The notes under the pieces are model-generated. The model was not told the DNA's origin, searched no databases, and saw only the letters and a list, made by a program, of their open reading frames with translations. A DNA stretch of 22,148 nt from Candidatus Dormiibacterota bacterium (lineage in GTDB: Bacteria > Chloroflexota > Dormibacteria > Dormibacterales > Dormibacteraceae), in NCBI GenBank assembly GCA_003151665.1, contig PLYD01000114.1, positions 1,916 through 24,063 on the forward strand. Reading direction: 5' to 3'. The position numbers and the translations under genes are program-made. Below, piece by piece: positions 14,541 through 21,153 of this stretch; position 1 is the first letter of the stretch, and each line of letters starts with the position of its first letter.

Positions 14541-14784
14541 TAGATCGGCCTGAGCGCTGTGCTCACGAGAGTGAGAGGCGCAGCGTACAACTGGGAGTTA
14601 TGTGGTGGGGCCCGAATCGACCCCTGAAGCGCGTGAGGAGGTCAGGCAGCTCCGTTCGGTCCGGAACTAACGGGACCCATACACTCACTCCAGTGACTGC
14701 TGAACTCCCCCGGGACCGTGCAAATCCGGTCATTCCGGCCGAATACGGCCTCTTCGCGGCAACCGGTTGCTCTGGAGGTGAGAT
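14541..14784. other. Intergenic stretch before the DJ-1/PfpI gene
   Basis: No gene is supported; frames here begin in tRNA-like debris. A clear GGAGG at 14774-14778 belongs to the downstream gene. No strong promoter boxes are seen. Confidence 0.4.
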
Positions 14785-15444
14785 GTGTTGAAGATCGCAG
14801 GCTTCCGACTTGGGATCTACGTCTTCAAGGACGCCGAGATTGTCGACTTCGCGGCACCCTATGGCGTGTTCTCGGTAGCGCGCCGCTTTGACCCCGAGCT
14901 TGACGCCTTTCTGGTCGCAGATGCGATGCGCCCGGTGCAGGCGCAGGCCGGCTTCACGGTCATGCCGAACTACTCGTTCACGGACCGTCCCGCAATGGAT
15001 GCGTTCTTGATCCCGGGCGGCTTCGGGACCCGCCAGGAGCTGCACAACCGAAGCCTTCATGAGTTCGTCCGATCTCTACCGAACACCTGCCTTCTCACGA
15101 GCGTGTGTACCGGTTCGTGGATCTACGGCAAGCTCGGCCTCCTGGATGGGCTGCCCGCAACCAATCGGAAGGAGCCGGACCGGGCTGAGGCCAACCCACC
15201 CGGGAAAGTGCCGATCGACCGTTTGAAGGAGATCGCGCCTGCTTGTGTGATAAGCAGGGCGAGAGTCGTCGACGCGGGGCGGATCGTGACGGCAGGAGGG
15301 ATCGCATCCGGCATGGAGATGGGCTTCCACCTGCTGCGGCGAGCGGGCTACGACGAGACATTCATATCCGAGGTCGCGCGAGTCATGGAGTACACGCTGG
15401 CTTACGAGACTTACCGGGACGACATCGAGTACGCCAGAACCTGA
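14785..15444 (+). CDS. DJ-1/PfpI family protein
   Basis: The start is a GTG at 14785, six bases after GGAGG (a TTG follows at once). The 219-residue product has the family layout: LGIYVFKDAEIVDFAAPYGV with the conserved acidic residue 18, an AFLIPGGFGTRQEL turn, and the nucleophile elbow LLTSVCTGSWIYGKLGLLDG with Cys108. A terminal segment (RIVTAGGIASGMEMGFHLLR) is also typical. It most resembles the isonitrile-hydratase / AraC-N-terminal-like branch, but has no DNA-binding domain. Possible roles are a hydratase, a glyoxalase or a stress protein. It stands alone, just right of the tRNA-Pro fragment region, and is convergent with the DUF488 gene. Confidence 0.85.
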   Translation: MLKIAGFRLGIYVFKDAEIVDFAAPYGVFSVARRFDPELDAFLVADAMRPVQAQAGFTVMPNYSFTDRPAMDAFLIPGGFGTRQELHNRSLHEFVRSLPNTCLLTSVCTGSWIYGKLGLLDGLPATNRKEPDRAEANPPGKVPIDRLKEIAPACVISRARVVDAGRIVTAGGIASGMEMGFHLLRRAGYDETFISEVARVMEYTLAYETYRDDIEYART

Positions 15445-15588
15445 AATGAGGGCCGAACTCCGTCACGCCTATTCATCATTCGTATGCGTCCTCAAGGTGG
15501 TGGGGACTGCGGCCCGCGGGCTGCAACCGCGCGTCCGCAGGGCACGTGGTACAGCAGTAGCGCCAGGCGATCAGATCTGGATTCCTGG

Positions 15589-15954
15589 CTAGAGCGCTTC
15601 CTCCAGGACGTCTTTCAACACCACGGCCTGGTTGTGCTCCTGATCCCGGGCGCCGTACAGCAGAACCACGCGACCTCCGCGAGCGAGAAGCGCGAGTGCC
15701 TTCAGCTCAGGAGTTCTTGCCACCAGCTCCTCGCGGAAGCGGCGCTGGAACTGTGGCCACCTACGAGGGTCATGAGCGAACCAGCGGCGCAGTTCTGCGG
15801 ATGGCGCTATCTCCTTGGCCCAACGGTCAAGCGCCAGCGAATCCTTGCGTACGCCACGCGGCCAGACCCGGTCGACCAAGACGCGAATCTCACCTTGGTC
15901 GGGCGGCCGGGCTTCATAGACTCGCCGAATTTGCACCCGTGGCGGGTCCGGCAT
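15589..15954 (-). CDS. DUF488-family protein
   Basis: The ATG at 15954 (AAGG five bases upstream) gives 121 residues; ATG 16002 would add 16 residues of doubtful sequence. It has the marks of the short DUF488 family (COG3189): QIRRVYEARPPDQGEIRVLV followed by DRVWPRGVRKDSLALDRWAK, then SAELRRWFAHDPRRWPQFQR and a last GGRVVLLYGARDQEHNQAVV. The function is unknown; members are often found near redox or stress genes. It lies 52 bases downstream of the molybdopterin-domain gene on the same strand. Confidence 0.88.
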   Translation of the reverse strand: MPDPPRVQIRRVYEARPPDQGEIRVLVDRVWPRGVRKDSLALDRWAKEIAPSAELRRWFAHDPRRWPQFQRRFREELVARTPELKALALLARGGRVVLLYGARDQEHNQAVVLKDVLEEAL

Positions 15955-16006
15955 CCGGCCTTCGTCGTCCAACAAATGGGCAAAGCAAGGGGGATCTCCC
16001 ATCCGA

Positions 16007-16537
16007 CTAGGATGCCACGCGGCCGTGCTCCGTTAGGAACGGGCTGGGCCGCAAGCGGCTGCGGGCGACCCGCTCGCCCAGGGGTTCACCGAGAACTGAC
16101 GTCACCTCCAGACGGTCCACCCACTTCACGCTGGTAGAGCACTCGTCACCAGGCACGAGCAAACGCCAAGGCGCGCCGTGCTCCGGGCTCAACGGCTTGC
16201 TATCGAGTGCGTCGCAAAGGAGAGCACCGTCAAGTGAGTCCAGCGCCAGCGTCACCTCGTAGGCGCCAGCGCCGACGCGCACGTGGCGAGCCTCTGGAAG
16301 CGGCTGCGCACGAGCGATCAGGGTCTCCAGGGCGACTCCGTGCCAGCGCAGACCCGGGACTATCCATCCCTCCTCGCAGTTGAAGTCGGCGCTGATCTGT
16401 ACGTGGGGCAGCGCAGCAAACTCCGCCTTCTTAAGGACCTGCCGGCGCGAGATCAAGCCCTGGAGGCGAAGAACGGTGGGCATCCTGGTCTTCGCGGGAA
16501 CAGGATGCACGGGCAAGCCGATGCGACGGTCTTTCAT
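16007..16537 (-). CDS. Small molybdopterin-domain oxidoreductase (sulfite oxidase fold)
   Basis: The 176-residue product carries the oxidoreductase molybdopterin-binding domain: LRLQGLISRRQVLKKAEFAA, then SADFNCEEGWIVPGLRWHGV with Cys54 as the expected molybdenum ligand, followed by HVRVGAGAYEVTLALDSLDG and GAPWRLLVPGDECSTSVKWV near the end. It lacks the dimerisation domain of full sulfite oxidases and shows no signal peptide or Tat motif, so a cytoplasmic enzyme with an unknown substrate is most likely. ATG 16483 is an alternative start at the first conserved strand. It lies 154 bases downstream of the OsmC-DUF2249 gene on the same strand and could be a late member of that operon. Confidence 0.82.
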   Translation of the reverse strand: MKDRRIGLPVHPVPAKTRMPTVLRLQGLISRRQVLKKAEFAALPHVQISADFNCEEGWIVPGLRWHGVALETLIARAQPLPEARHVRVGAGAYEVTLALDSLDGALLCDALDSKPLSPEHGAPWRLLVPGDECSTSVKWVDRLEVTSVLGEPLGERVARSRLRPSPFLTEHGRVAS

Positions 16538-16691
16538 GGACCATTCCGCGCGAGCCGTTCACTCGGCGAGGATTTCCACAGGGCGCAGCGAACTCGGAAG
16601 CTCGGTGCCACCTGGTCCGCGGTGCATAGGCTTCCGACAGCCGAGATCCGATTCATGACCAAATTCGGGCTGGGCTCAGCAGTCCGATCGA

Positions 16692-17366
16692 TCAGGCGAT
16701 TCGAGCGATGCGCACGCGCCATGCCCCAGGCCCCCTTTCGACGTAGTCCCAGCTGAAGTTCCCAGGCCGGGTGGCCTCGAGCTGGTAGTGAAGTGGCTTG
16801 GGATCGTGGTCGTTGACCAGCGTGATCGCGGATCCGCCCGCCAGCTCATCGAGCGTGCGGAAGATCAACTCGTGCCGCATGGGCGCCGGCAAGGCTCGGA
16901 CGTCGAGCACATCGCCTGCTGAGGGCGTCTCCTCAGCGAAGTCGACCTCGCCGACGCGATAGCTGACCTGGGGTGCCAGGTGCTTGCCGATGAAGCAGCG
17001 CTCGCGCGCGGTCATGGCTGCGCTCTCGTAATCCTTCTCGCGACCCGACTCGAGCCCAACAAATGTCGGATTGACCGTTATGGTCGAGATGCGGGCAGTC
17101 GGTCCCGGGTAGTCGGAAACCGTGCCCTCGACGCGAACCTCGATCGAGGAGGCCGGTAGTCGCCTAGCCCTCGTGAGCCCGGCCAGAGTGGCCGTGTAGC
17201 AGGAGCCGACCGCGCTGAGCAGAAGCTCCTCGGGGCTGGTTCCCTCGCCCACGCCACCCATCGAAGCAGGTACCGAAAACTGCAGGCTCTGGCCGCCGGT
17301 TTCGACGATACCGGCGTGCCTGCCTCCAGACCACGTGAGTTTGCTGGTGAAGGAAAGCTCTGCCAT
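16692..17366 (-). CDS. OsmC-family peroxiredoxin-like protein fused to DUF2249
   Basis: The ATG at 17366 lies two bases after the ferredoxin stop with GGTAGAG upstream; the longer frame is the shadow of the ferredoxin gene. The 224-residue product has two parts. Residues 1-143 are OsmC-like, with both redox cysteines: Cys56 in LLSAVGSCYTATLAGL and Cys124 in ARERCFIGKHL. Residues 150-224 are a DUF2249 domain (LDVRALPAPMRHELIFRTLD, then LVNDHDPKPLHYQLEA and FSWDYVERGPGAWRVRI). OsmC proteins reduce organic peroxides with thiols. DUF2249 is a small domain often found near nitric-oxide and denitrification genes, with unknown activity. It is the last gene of the tight minus-strand operon and holds the second DUF2249 of the set. 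Confidence 0.87.
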   Translation of the reverse strand: MAELSFTSKLTWSGGRHAGIVETGGQSLQFSVPASMGGVGEGTSPEELLLSAVGSCYTATLAGLTRARRLPASSIEVRVEGTVSDYPGPTARISTITVNPTFVGLESGREKDYESAAMTARERCFIGKHLAPQVSYRVGEVDFAEETPSAGDVLDVRALPAPMRHELIFRTLDELAGGSAITLVNDHDPKPLHYQLEATRPGNFSWDYVERGPGAWRVRIARIA

Positions 17367-17368
17367 CT

Positions 17369-17620
17369 CTACCTGCTCACCTTCTGGAAGTAGTCGGCAT
17401 TGACCTGGATGAAGTTCCTCCACTGGGCCGGAACCTCGTCCTCGGGGAAGATCGCGTCCACCGGGCAGGGATCGACGCACGCGCCGCAATCGATGCACTC
17501 GTCGGGATCGATGTAGTACATGTCGGCTGCGTCGTCGGTCTTGATGCAGTCGACCGGGCAAACCTCGACGCAGGATGCATCCTTGACACCGACGCAGGGT
17601 TGGGCGATCACGTAGGCCAT
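17369..17620 (-). CDS. fdxA: 7Fe ferredoxin ([3Fe-4S][4Fe-4S])
   Basis: The 83-residue product starts MAYVIAQPCVGVKDASCVEV, as FdxA-type actinobacterial ferredoxins do. Cys9, Cys17 and Cys21 form the three-cysteine C-x7-C-x3-C-P set expected for a [3Fe-4S] cluster, and Cys42, Cys45, Cys48 with Cys25 hold the [4Fe-4S] cluster; Cys52 belongs to the second C-x2-C-x2-C-x3-C-P set. The C terminus (AQWRNFIQVNADYF) is also typical. It carries low-potential electrons. AAGGAG precedes the ATG, and gaps of two bases separate it from the genes on both sides, so it should serve the other operon products, perhaps the hemerythrin or membrane protein. Confidence 0.93.
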   Translation of the reverse strand: MAYVIAQPCVGVKDASCVEVCPVDCIKTDDAADMYYIDPDECIDCGACVDPCPVDAIFPEDEVPAQWRNFIQVNADYFQKVSR

Positions 17621-17622
17621 GG

Positions 17623-18504
17623 CTAGGACTCCTTGTGTTGATTCTGGTGGCCGCCCTCCCCTCCCGAGAGGTGGTCGTAAAGCTGGTGCCGCTCGGACGG
17701 CGACAGGCGTTTCAGGAGTGGGACGTAAACCTCGTTCTCCTTGGTGAAGTGGACCTGGAGCAGAGCCTGCAGTCCATAGAGGAGGCGGCGTATGCGCTCT
17801 TTGTTCGCGCCGGACAGAAGGCCTTCGCCCAGGCCGCTCAGCTCCTCCACCATCTGGCCGACGAAGCGATGGTCGATGGACATCGTCCGGGTCGCGCCAC
17901 CCACCGCCCGCAGCATCTTCTCGGCAGCGGGGTACACGGACACCTCCTCTTCCCGGGCGTGCGGGAGCAGGCTATCCCGTAGGAATGCGAGCACCTCGCG
18001 CAGGCGCACGCGCAACTCACCCTCGGCGAGCGTCGTGGCTTCGGAAGCCAAGCTGCCCAGGTGGTCCAGGTGCGGGAAAAGCCCCGCGTGCTCCTCCAGG
18101 ATCAGAGCGCCCACATCCGGCGCCTCCTCGTCCACCGGCCATGCGGTCGCGGTGCCGGCATGGTGACCCGGCCCGGGCGGCGGGCTGACCACGTTGACGG
18201 CCACCAACCGGCCGCCGGTCGCGCGCAGGCCGCGCGCCTGGCCGGCCGGGACGATGACCACATCGCCCGCCCGCACCGCATGTGCATGGTCGCCTGCCAT
18301 CACCTGGCCGGTCCCCTCCACGATCGTCATCACGATGTCGAGTGGCGGCGCGTGGAGAGGAATCTCCTGGCCGTCTTCCAGGGCGGCGATCACCACCCGA
18401 AAATTGTCGGTTTCGGCGAGCACCTTACGGCCGAATTCTTCGGTCGAGAACTCGACCAGGTCGGCCGCCCGGCCGACCAACGGTTGTGGCTGCCTGATCG
18501 CCAT
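17623..18504 (-). CDS. Cupin-hemerythrin fusion protein
   Basis: From ATG 18504 (one base after the DUF2249 stop, AGGGGAT upstream) the product has 293 residues. Residues 20-115 are a cupin fold (FRVVIAALEDGQEIPLHAPP, then VEGTGQVMAGDHAHAVRAGD and VVIVPAGQARGLRATGG); the usual HxH metal motif is reduced. Residues 140-275 are a hemerythrin HHE domain: EEHAGLFPHLDHLGSLA, LLPHAREEEVSVYP, SIDHRFVGQMVEEL and QVHFTKENEVYVPLLKRL supply the His and Glu ligands of a di-iron site. The C terminus is polar and His/Gln-rich. Hemerythrins bind O2 or nitric oxide; the cupin could bind a ligand or help stability. It should be cytoplasmic. Confidence 0.87.
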   Translation of the reverse strand: MAIRQPQPLVGRAADLVEFSTEEFGRKVLAETDNFRVVIAALEDGQEIPLHAPPLDIVMTIVEGTGQVMAGDHAHAVRAGDVVIVPAGQARGLRATGGRLVAVNVVSPPPGPGHHAGTATAWPVDEEAPDVGALILEEHAGLFPHLDHLGSLASEATTLAEGELRVRLREVLAFLRDSLLPHAREEEVSVYPAAEKMLRAVGGATRTMSIDHRFVGQMVEELSGLGEGLLSGANKERIRRLLYGLQALLQVHFTKENEVYVPLLKRLSPSERHQLYDHLSGGEGGHQNQHKES

Positions 18505-18505
18505 C

Positions 18506-18730
18506 TCAGATCCCCTTGCGACGGAAGACGACCCGAAAATCGCCACCGCCAAGCGCCTCGGTCTCGTAGCTGAAGCCCTGGGCGCCCAGGACCTGGTAGA
18601 GAGGGATGGGGTCAAGGGGCGCGAAAAGCTCGAACTCTTCTTCTGGCTGCAGGCCGCCGACCGCGCCCATGATCGCGTCGAACGGCTCCTTCCCAGCGGC
18701 CATCATCGGCCGCACATCAAGTGTCGCCAT
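18506..18730 (-). CDS. DUF2249-domain protein
   Basis: The 74-residue product is a single DUF2249 domain: LDVRPMMAAGKEPFDAIMGA, then EFELFAPLDPIPLYQVLGAQ and a final FSYETEALGGGDFRVVFRR. GGAGGTG precedes the ATG. The fold resembles TusA-like two-layer domains, but the TusA active-site cysteine is absent here. The biochemical role is unknown; members usually sit in operons for nitrite or nitric oxide reduction with hemerythrin genes, as here. Gaps are 12 bases upstream and 1 base downstream. Confidence 0.88.
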   Translation of the reverse strand: MATLDVRPMMAAGKEPFDAIMGAVGGLQPEEEFELFAPLDPIPLYQVLGAQGFSYETEALGGGDFRVVFRRKGI

Positions 18731-18742
18731 CTCACACCTCCA

Positions 18743-19072
18743 TCACACCCACCCGAGCTCGCGCGTGGCGCGCTCGGACATCATTTCCGGCACCCATCGC
18801 GGCTCCCAGACCACCTCAACGGAGGCGTGGGAGACGCCCGGGATAGTAAGCAGAGCCCTCTCCACCGCGTCCGGCATGCTGTCGCTCATCGGACAGCCGG
18901 GAGTGGTGAGGGTCATCTCGACCTGGACCTCGCCGTCCTTCACGTCCAGTCGATAAATCAGGCCGAGATCGACGAGATTGATGCCCAGCTCGGGGTCGTA
19001 GACGCACTCGAGCTGCCGCCAGGCTTCTGCGGCCAGCAGATCGTCGGGCAGCTGGAGGCGAGGCTCGCTCAT
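18743..19072 (-). CDS. DUF59 / MIP18-family metal-sulfur cluster assembly factor
   Basis: The 109-residue product has the family core: AEAWRQLECVYDPELGINLV followed by DLGLIYRLDVKDGEVQVEMT, then the conserved TLTTPGCPMSDSMPDAVERA with its cysteine, and VSHASVEVVWEPRWVPEMMS. Relatives (SufT, PaaD) help deliver or repair Fe-S clusters. The ATG overlaps the stop of the upstream membrane-protein gene as ATGA, so translation is coupled. Possible clients in this operon are the ferredoxin and the Fe-S-type regulator. Confidence 0.92.
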   Translation of the reverse strand: MSEPRLQLPDDLLAAEAWRQLECVYDPELGINLVDLGLIYRLDVKDGEVQVEMTLTTPGCPMSDSMPDAVERALLTIPGVSHASVEVVWEPRWVPEMMSERATRELGWV

Positions 19073-20361
19073 GCCGTCATCTCCTGCGACACCAGGTGAC
19101 TGCGCCGCAAAAACGCGAGCGGAAGGACCAGCCGGGCAGCATTGAGGGCGAACAACAGGGCGCCAGCGGCGTAGAGCGCGCCTGCCGCCCGAACCACCAT
19201 GGTGTCGCCGAGGAGCAGGCCGCCCAGCACGCCGGCGAAGCCGACGACGAGCAGTCCGAACGAGGACCAGGCGAGGCGCTGATCCACGAGCTCACTCAGC
19301 AGCGGCACCGGCTGCCTCCCGGCCACCCCGCTGAAACGGTGCAGCCAGCTCAAAAAGGGCAGGATCTTGTAGGACTTGCCGACGATGGCGAAGCCGAACC
19401 AGCCGGCCAGCGCGGCGTAGCCGTACGCGACCACCCAGTTGCGGCCAGGGACGTGGCCCGACACGAGCAGCAACCCGAGCGCGGCCGCGGCCAGCAGCGA
19501 TCCGAGCGACACGAACGTATGCCACTGCTCGACTGTCAGCTTTCGGCGACGCCGAGCCCTGAGCAGCAGTGCGATGTCGACCACGTGAAGCAGGGCGGCA
19601 ATCGCGAGCAGACCGGCGAAGCCTGTCACGAGCCAAGCCCCCGGCTCGAACAGCAAGCTCAGGGTGAGGCCGAGCAACGCCACGTTCCAGACTCCCAGGT
19701 TCGCGAAAGTGAGCGCACGGCTGTGCCCGTGAGCCAGCGCGAAGAGCTCGGTCAGCTTGTACGAGACACCCATCAATGTGAGGCCCAACCAGCCGGCCAG
19801 CCCCATCTGGACGTGCGCCGCCAGCATGGTGTCGGTGACGCTGAACCAGGCGAAGTGCCAGTTCAGCGCGTAGACGGAGCCGAAGCCGATGGTCGCGATC
19901 AGCCAGACCAGCGCCGCCAACACGTAGTAGGCCATCGGATGCCAGTCGCGAACGCTCGGATAGCTGCGCAGCAGCTGAAAGGCGAAGTGCAGAACGCCAC
20001 CTACTGTCAGCGACCCGAAGATGGCTACCCCTGCTGTCCAGCCCCAATAGAAGCTGGGTACGAAGCCGGCAATCCCGGTCGCCAGCAACCAGTAGTTCCA
20101 GCGCCCAAGGCGCGGCGAGCGGACCGTGCCCCCCAAGGCCACCGGGAAGAGCTGGTAGAGAGCTCCGAACATCGTCATCGTGATCCAGCCGAGGACGGCC
20201 ACGTGGCTAAGCGCGAAGACCCTGGGGTCGTCATTGGTGCGCACGAGCTCGGGAGCCAGCAACGGCACCCCGATGGCGAAAAGAATGAACCCCAGCAGCC
20301 CCGTCACCAGGTAGCGGCCCGGCAGGTCAGGCTCGGGTGAGCGCTTCGGCTTGATGGTCAT
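19069..20361 (-). CDS. Heme-copper oxidase subunit I-like polytopic membrane protein
   Basis: The ATG at 20361 follows GGGAG; the longer frame from 20574 runs into the divergent regulator gene and is rejected. The 430-residue product has about 12 hydrophobic segments. Signature stretches are LSHVAVLGWITMTMFGALYQ (His53) and AAHVQMGLAGWLGLTLMGVS (His183), as in the short cbb3-subunit-I-like family (COG3278 type) found near nitric-oxide genes. A third related stretch, YGYAALAGWFGFAIVGKSYK, lacks the His. The His-His pair and HxH of catalytic subunits are not seen, so a full heme-copper centre is unlikely; heme binding through two histidines is possible. It may be an NO- or O2-handling membrane protein comparable in context to NnrS. 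It leads the operon. Confidence 0.8.
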   Translation of the reverse strand: MTIKPKRSPEPDLPGRYLVTGLLGFILFAIGVPLLAPELVRTNDDPRVFALSHVAVLGWITMTMFGALYQLFPVALGGTVRSPRLGRWNYWLLATGIAGFVPSFYWGWTAGVAIFGSLTVGGVLHFAFQLLRSYPSVRDWHPMAYYVLAALVWLIATIGFGSVYALNWHFAWFSVTDTMLAAHVQMGLAGWLGLTLMGVSYKLTELFALAHGHSRALTFANLGVWNVALLGLTLSLLFEPGAWLVTGFAGLLAIAALLHVVDIALLLRARRRRKLTVEQWHTFVSLGSLLAAAALGLLLVSGHVPGRNWVVAYGYAALAGWFGFAIVGKSYKILPFLSWLHRFSGVAGRQPVPLLSELVDQRLAWSSFGLLVVGFAGVLGGLLLGDTMVVRAAGALYAAGALLFALNAARLVLPLAFLRRSHLVSQEMTA

Positions 20362-20427
20362 CACCGCCGGGCTCCCGTTTTTCACGATGTTTCTATTATT
20401 CACTATCTCTATCGTATAATTCAAGCG
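20362..20427. promoter_or_regulatory. Divergent AT-rich promoter region with a leaderless start for the regulator
   Basis: This 66-base gap is AT-rich against GC-rich flanks. On the plus strand a perfect TATAAT at 20415-20420 ends seven bases before the regulator ATG at 20428, which predicts transcription starting at or next to the start codon (leaderless mRNA). The -35 box is poor, as for an activated promoter. Possible regulator half-sites are TATTATTCA (20394-20402) and TATAATTCA (20415-20423), a direct repeat, or ATTAT and ATAAT as an inverted pair. On the minus strand only weak boxes (TTGAAT, AATAAT) are visible. Confidence 0.55.
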
Positions 20428-21153
20428 ATGATCGACTTCTCGATCAAGACGCATAAGGCCCTCGCCGACGTCAGCCGCTTCCGGATCCTCGAGGAGCTGC
20501 GTGGGCAGGGCGCTCTCGACTCGCGCGAGCTCGGGAGTTTGGTCGGGCTCCACCCCAACACCGTCCGCTCGCATGTCGACCAGCTCATCGAGGCCGGCCT
20601 GGTCCGCGCCGTGACCGCGCCGGCTGCCGGCCGCGGGCGCCCTCGCGTCCTTTATGAGGCGATCGCCGATTCCGCCTCAGTGCAGCAGGGCGGCTACCGA
20701 CTGCTGGCCCAGATCCTCGCCAGCTATCTCGCCAGCACCGACCAGCCACAGGCTGTCGCCGAGAGCGCAGGCCGCACCTGGGGCAGGTACCTGACCGAAA
20801 AACCGCCGTCGTTCAGTGGCATCTCGGCCGATGAAGCCACGCAGAAGGTAGTCGAACTCTTCGATGAGCTCGGGTTCATGCCCGAGGCGGTGGAGGAATC
20901 CGGGGAGCGCAAGATCCTGCTTCACCGCTGCCCCTTCCGAGAGGTTGCAGAGTCGAATCAGAAGGTCGTGTGCGCCGTCCACCTGGGCATATTGAAGGGC
21001 GCGCTGGCGGAGCTAGGCGCACCGCTGCAAGCAACCCGACTTGAGCCCTTCGTCAAGCCCACCCTCTGCATCGCCCACCTACGAGCAAGCGCCGCTCCGC
21101 GACCGTCAGGAGGTGTCCGCCGTGCACGTTCAAGACATCCAGCCGTCGCCTGA
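20428..21153 (+). CDS. Winged-helix regulator with C-terminal cysteine region, possible Fe-S sensor
   Basis: The 241-residue product begins with an ArsR-like winged helix (THKALADVSRFRILEELRGQ, then LDSRELGSLVGLHPNTVRSH and VDQLIEAGLVRAVTAPAAG with GRGRPRVLY as the wing). The C-terminal half holds three cysteines and a histidine in the pattern of COG2345/SufR-like regulators: Cys168 in LLHRCPF, Cys182 and His185 in VVCAVHLGILKGAL, and Cys214 in KPTLCIAHL. In related proteins these ligate an Fe-S cluster that reports on iron, NO or oxygen. It is divergent from the hemerythrin/ferredoxin operon and probably controls it. The tail after 21090 is Arg/Pro-rich and overlaps the next gene by 32 bases. 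Fe-S binding is inferred. Confidence 0.85.
   Translation: MIDFSIKTHKALADVSRFRILEELRGQGALDSRELGSLVGLHPNTVRSHVDQLIEAGLVRAVTAPAAGRGRPRVLYEAIADSASVQQGGYRLLAQILASYLASTDQPQAVAESAGRTWGRYLTEKPPSFSGISADEATQKVVELFDELGFMPEAVEESGERKILLHRCPFREVAESNQKVVCAVHLGILKGALAELGAPLQATRLEPFVKPTLCIAHLRASAAPRPSGGVRRARSRHPAVA

Noticed and set aside
14465..14791. Plus-strand frame starting with GRSGLEPPTSAL
   Set aside because: Same kind of artefact, derived from the antisense of a tRNA-like 3' end.
19096..20340. Long plus-strand open frame of 414 codons opposite the membrane protein gene
   Set aside because: It is rich in Gln, Glu, Arg and Pro with no family features and is the antisense shadow of a well-supported 12-segment membrane protein in GC-rich DNA.
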